Positions 63,999 to 64,000 of a DNA stretch of 64,000 nt are shown here, piece by piece (position 1 is the first letter of the stretch; each line of letters begins with the position of its first letter). The notes under the pieces were generated by a model. It was given only the letters and a program-made list of their open reading frames with translations. It was not told the DNA's origin and searched no databases. The position numbers and the translations under genes are program-made. This stretch comes from Sporosarcina sp. ACRSM (lineage in GTDB: Bacteria > Bacillota > Bacilli > Bacillales_A > Planococcaceae), in assembly GCF_022346545.1 (NCBI RefSeq), contig NZ_JAKRNU010000001.1:124001-188000 (forward strand). The letters run 5' to 3'.

Positions 63999-64000
63999 AT

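Noticed and set aside
1..64000. CRISPR arrays, tRNA or rRNA genes
   Set aside because: No regularly spaced direct repeats, no cloverleaf sequences with the GGTTCGAATCC-type arm, and no rRNA text were found on either strand.

Overview
The window looks like chromosome of a low-GC, spore-forming Bacillales bacterium, most likely Planococcaceae or Bacillaceae (Sporosarcina- or Lysinibacillus-like). This rests on recognisable Bacillus-type proteins (YwaD, YngE/F/G/I, CYP102, YozG, DUF4275, DUF1540), AGGAGG-type ribosome binding sites with frequent TTG and GTG starts, lysine and preQ1 riboswitches, and a gamma-SASP-like spore protein. The species assignment is an inference. No rRNA, tRNA, CRISPR array or prophage was seen. 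Layout: 1-3.2 kb holds the 5' part of mqo (cut by the window edge) and a two-gene cluster of unknown function. 3.3-4.9 kb is a Mef-like efflux gene behind a complete macrolide-type attenuator: promoter, 14-codon leader MTASMRLRIQVLNR, and intrinsic terminator. 5.0-6.4 kb is a secreted M28 aminopeptidase. 6.8-29.1 kb is a large allantoin-catabolism island: arcC/allK, allG, allF, two tandem allD, allE, allC, a PucR regulator, an esterase, an NCS2 permease, allH, a second PucR regulator, two allB, and two NCS1 permeases. Together these encode allantoin -> allantoate -> ureidoglycine -> ureidoglycolate -> oxalurate -> oxamate + carbamoyl phosphate -> ATP. There is no urate oxidase and no glyoxylate branch, so the cell is set up to live on imported allantoin. 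29.7-33.3 kb holds a DinB-like protein, a formate/nitrite channel, and lysP under a lysine riboswitch. 33.4-41 kb is an AT-rich accessory stretch of small membrane proteins, lipoproteins and a decayed gene. It contains a 1426-bp IS605-type insertion carrying only tnpB, whose removal at a TTTAA site restores the reading frame of a small membrane-protein gene. Next to it is an unexplained, highly structured RNA-like segment. 41.3-45.4 kb carries a CYP102 (BM3-type) fatty-acid hydroxylase and a divergent TetR regulator with a long inverted-repeat operator between them. 45.5-51.9 kb holds a chemoreceptor, several small membrane or lipoproteins, a beta-helix protein with a cysteine-rich tail, and the SASP-like gene. 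52.0-61.9 kb is a catabolic operon (acyl-CoA synthetase, enoyl-CoA hydratase, BCCP, HMG-CoA lyase, carboxyltransferase, GntP transporter, HpaB-type monooxygenase). It lies behind a sigma-54 promoter and next to its own sigma-54 activator. It lacks the biotin carboxylase of the B. subtilis yng operon. The window ends with a hypothetical protein, an aldo/keto reductase, a DUF1540 protein, and a preQ1-I riboswitch that must control a queuosine gene just beyond the edge.
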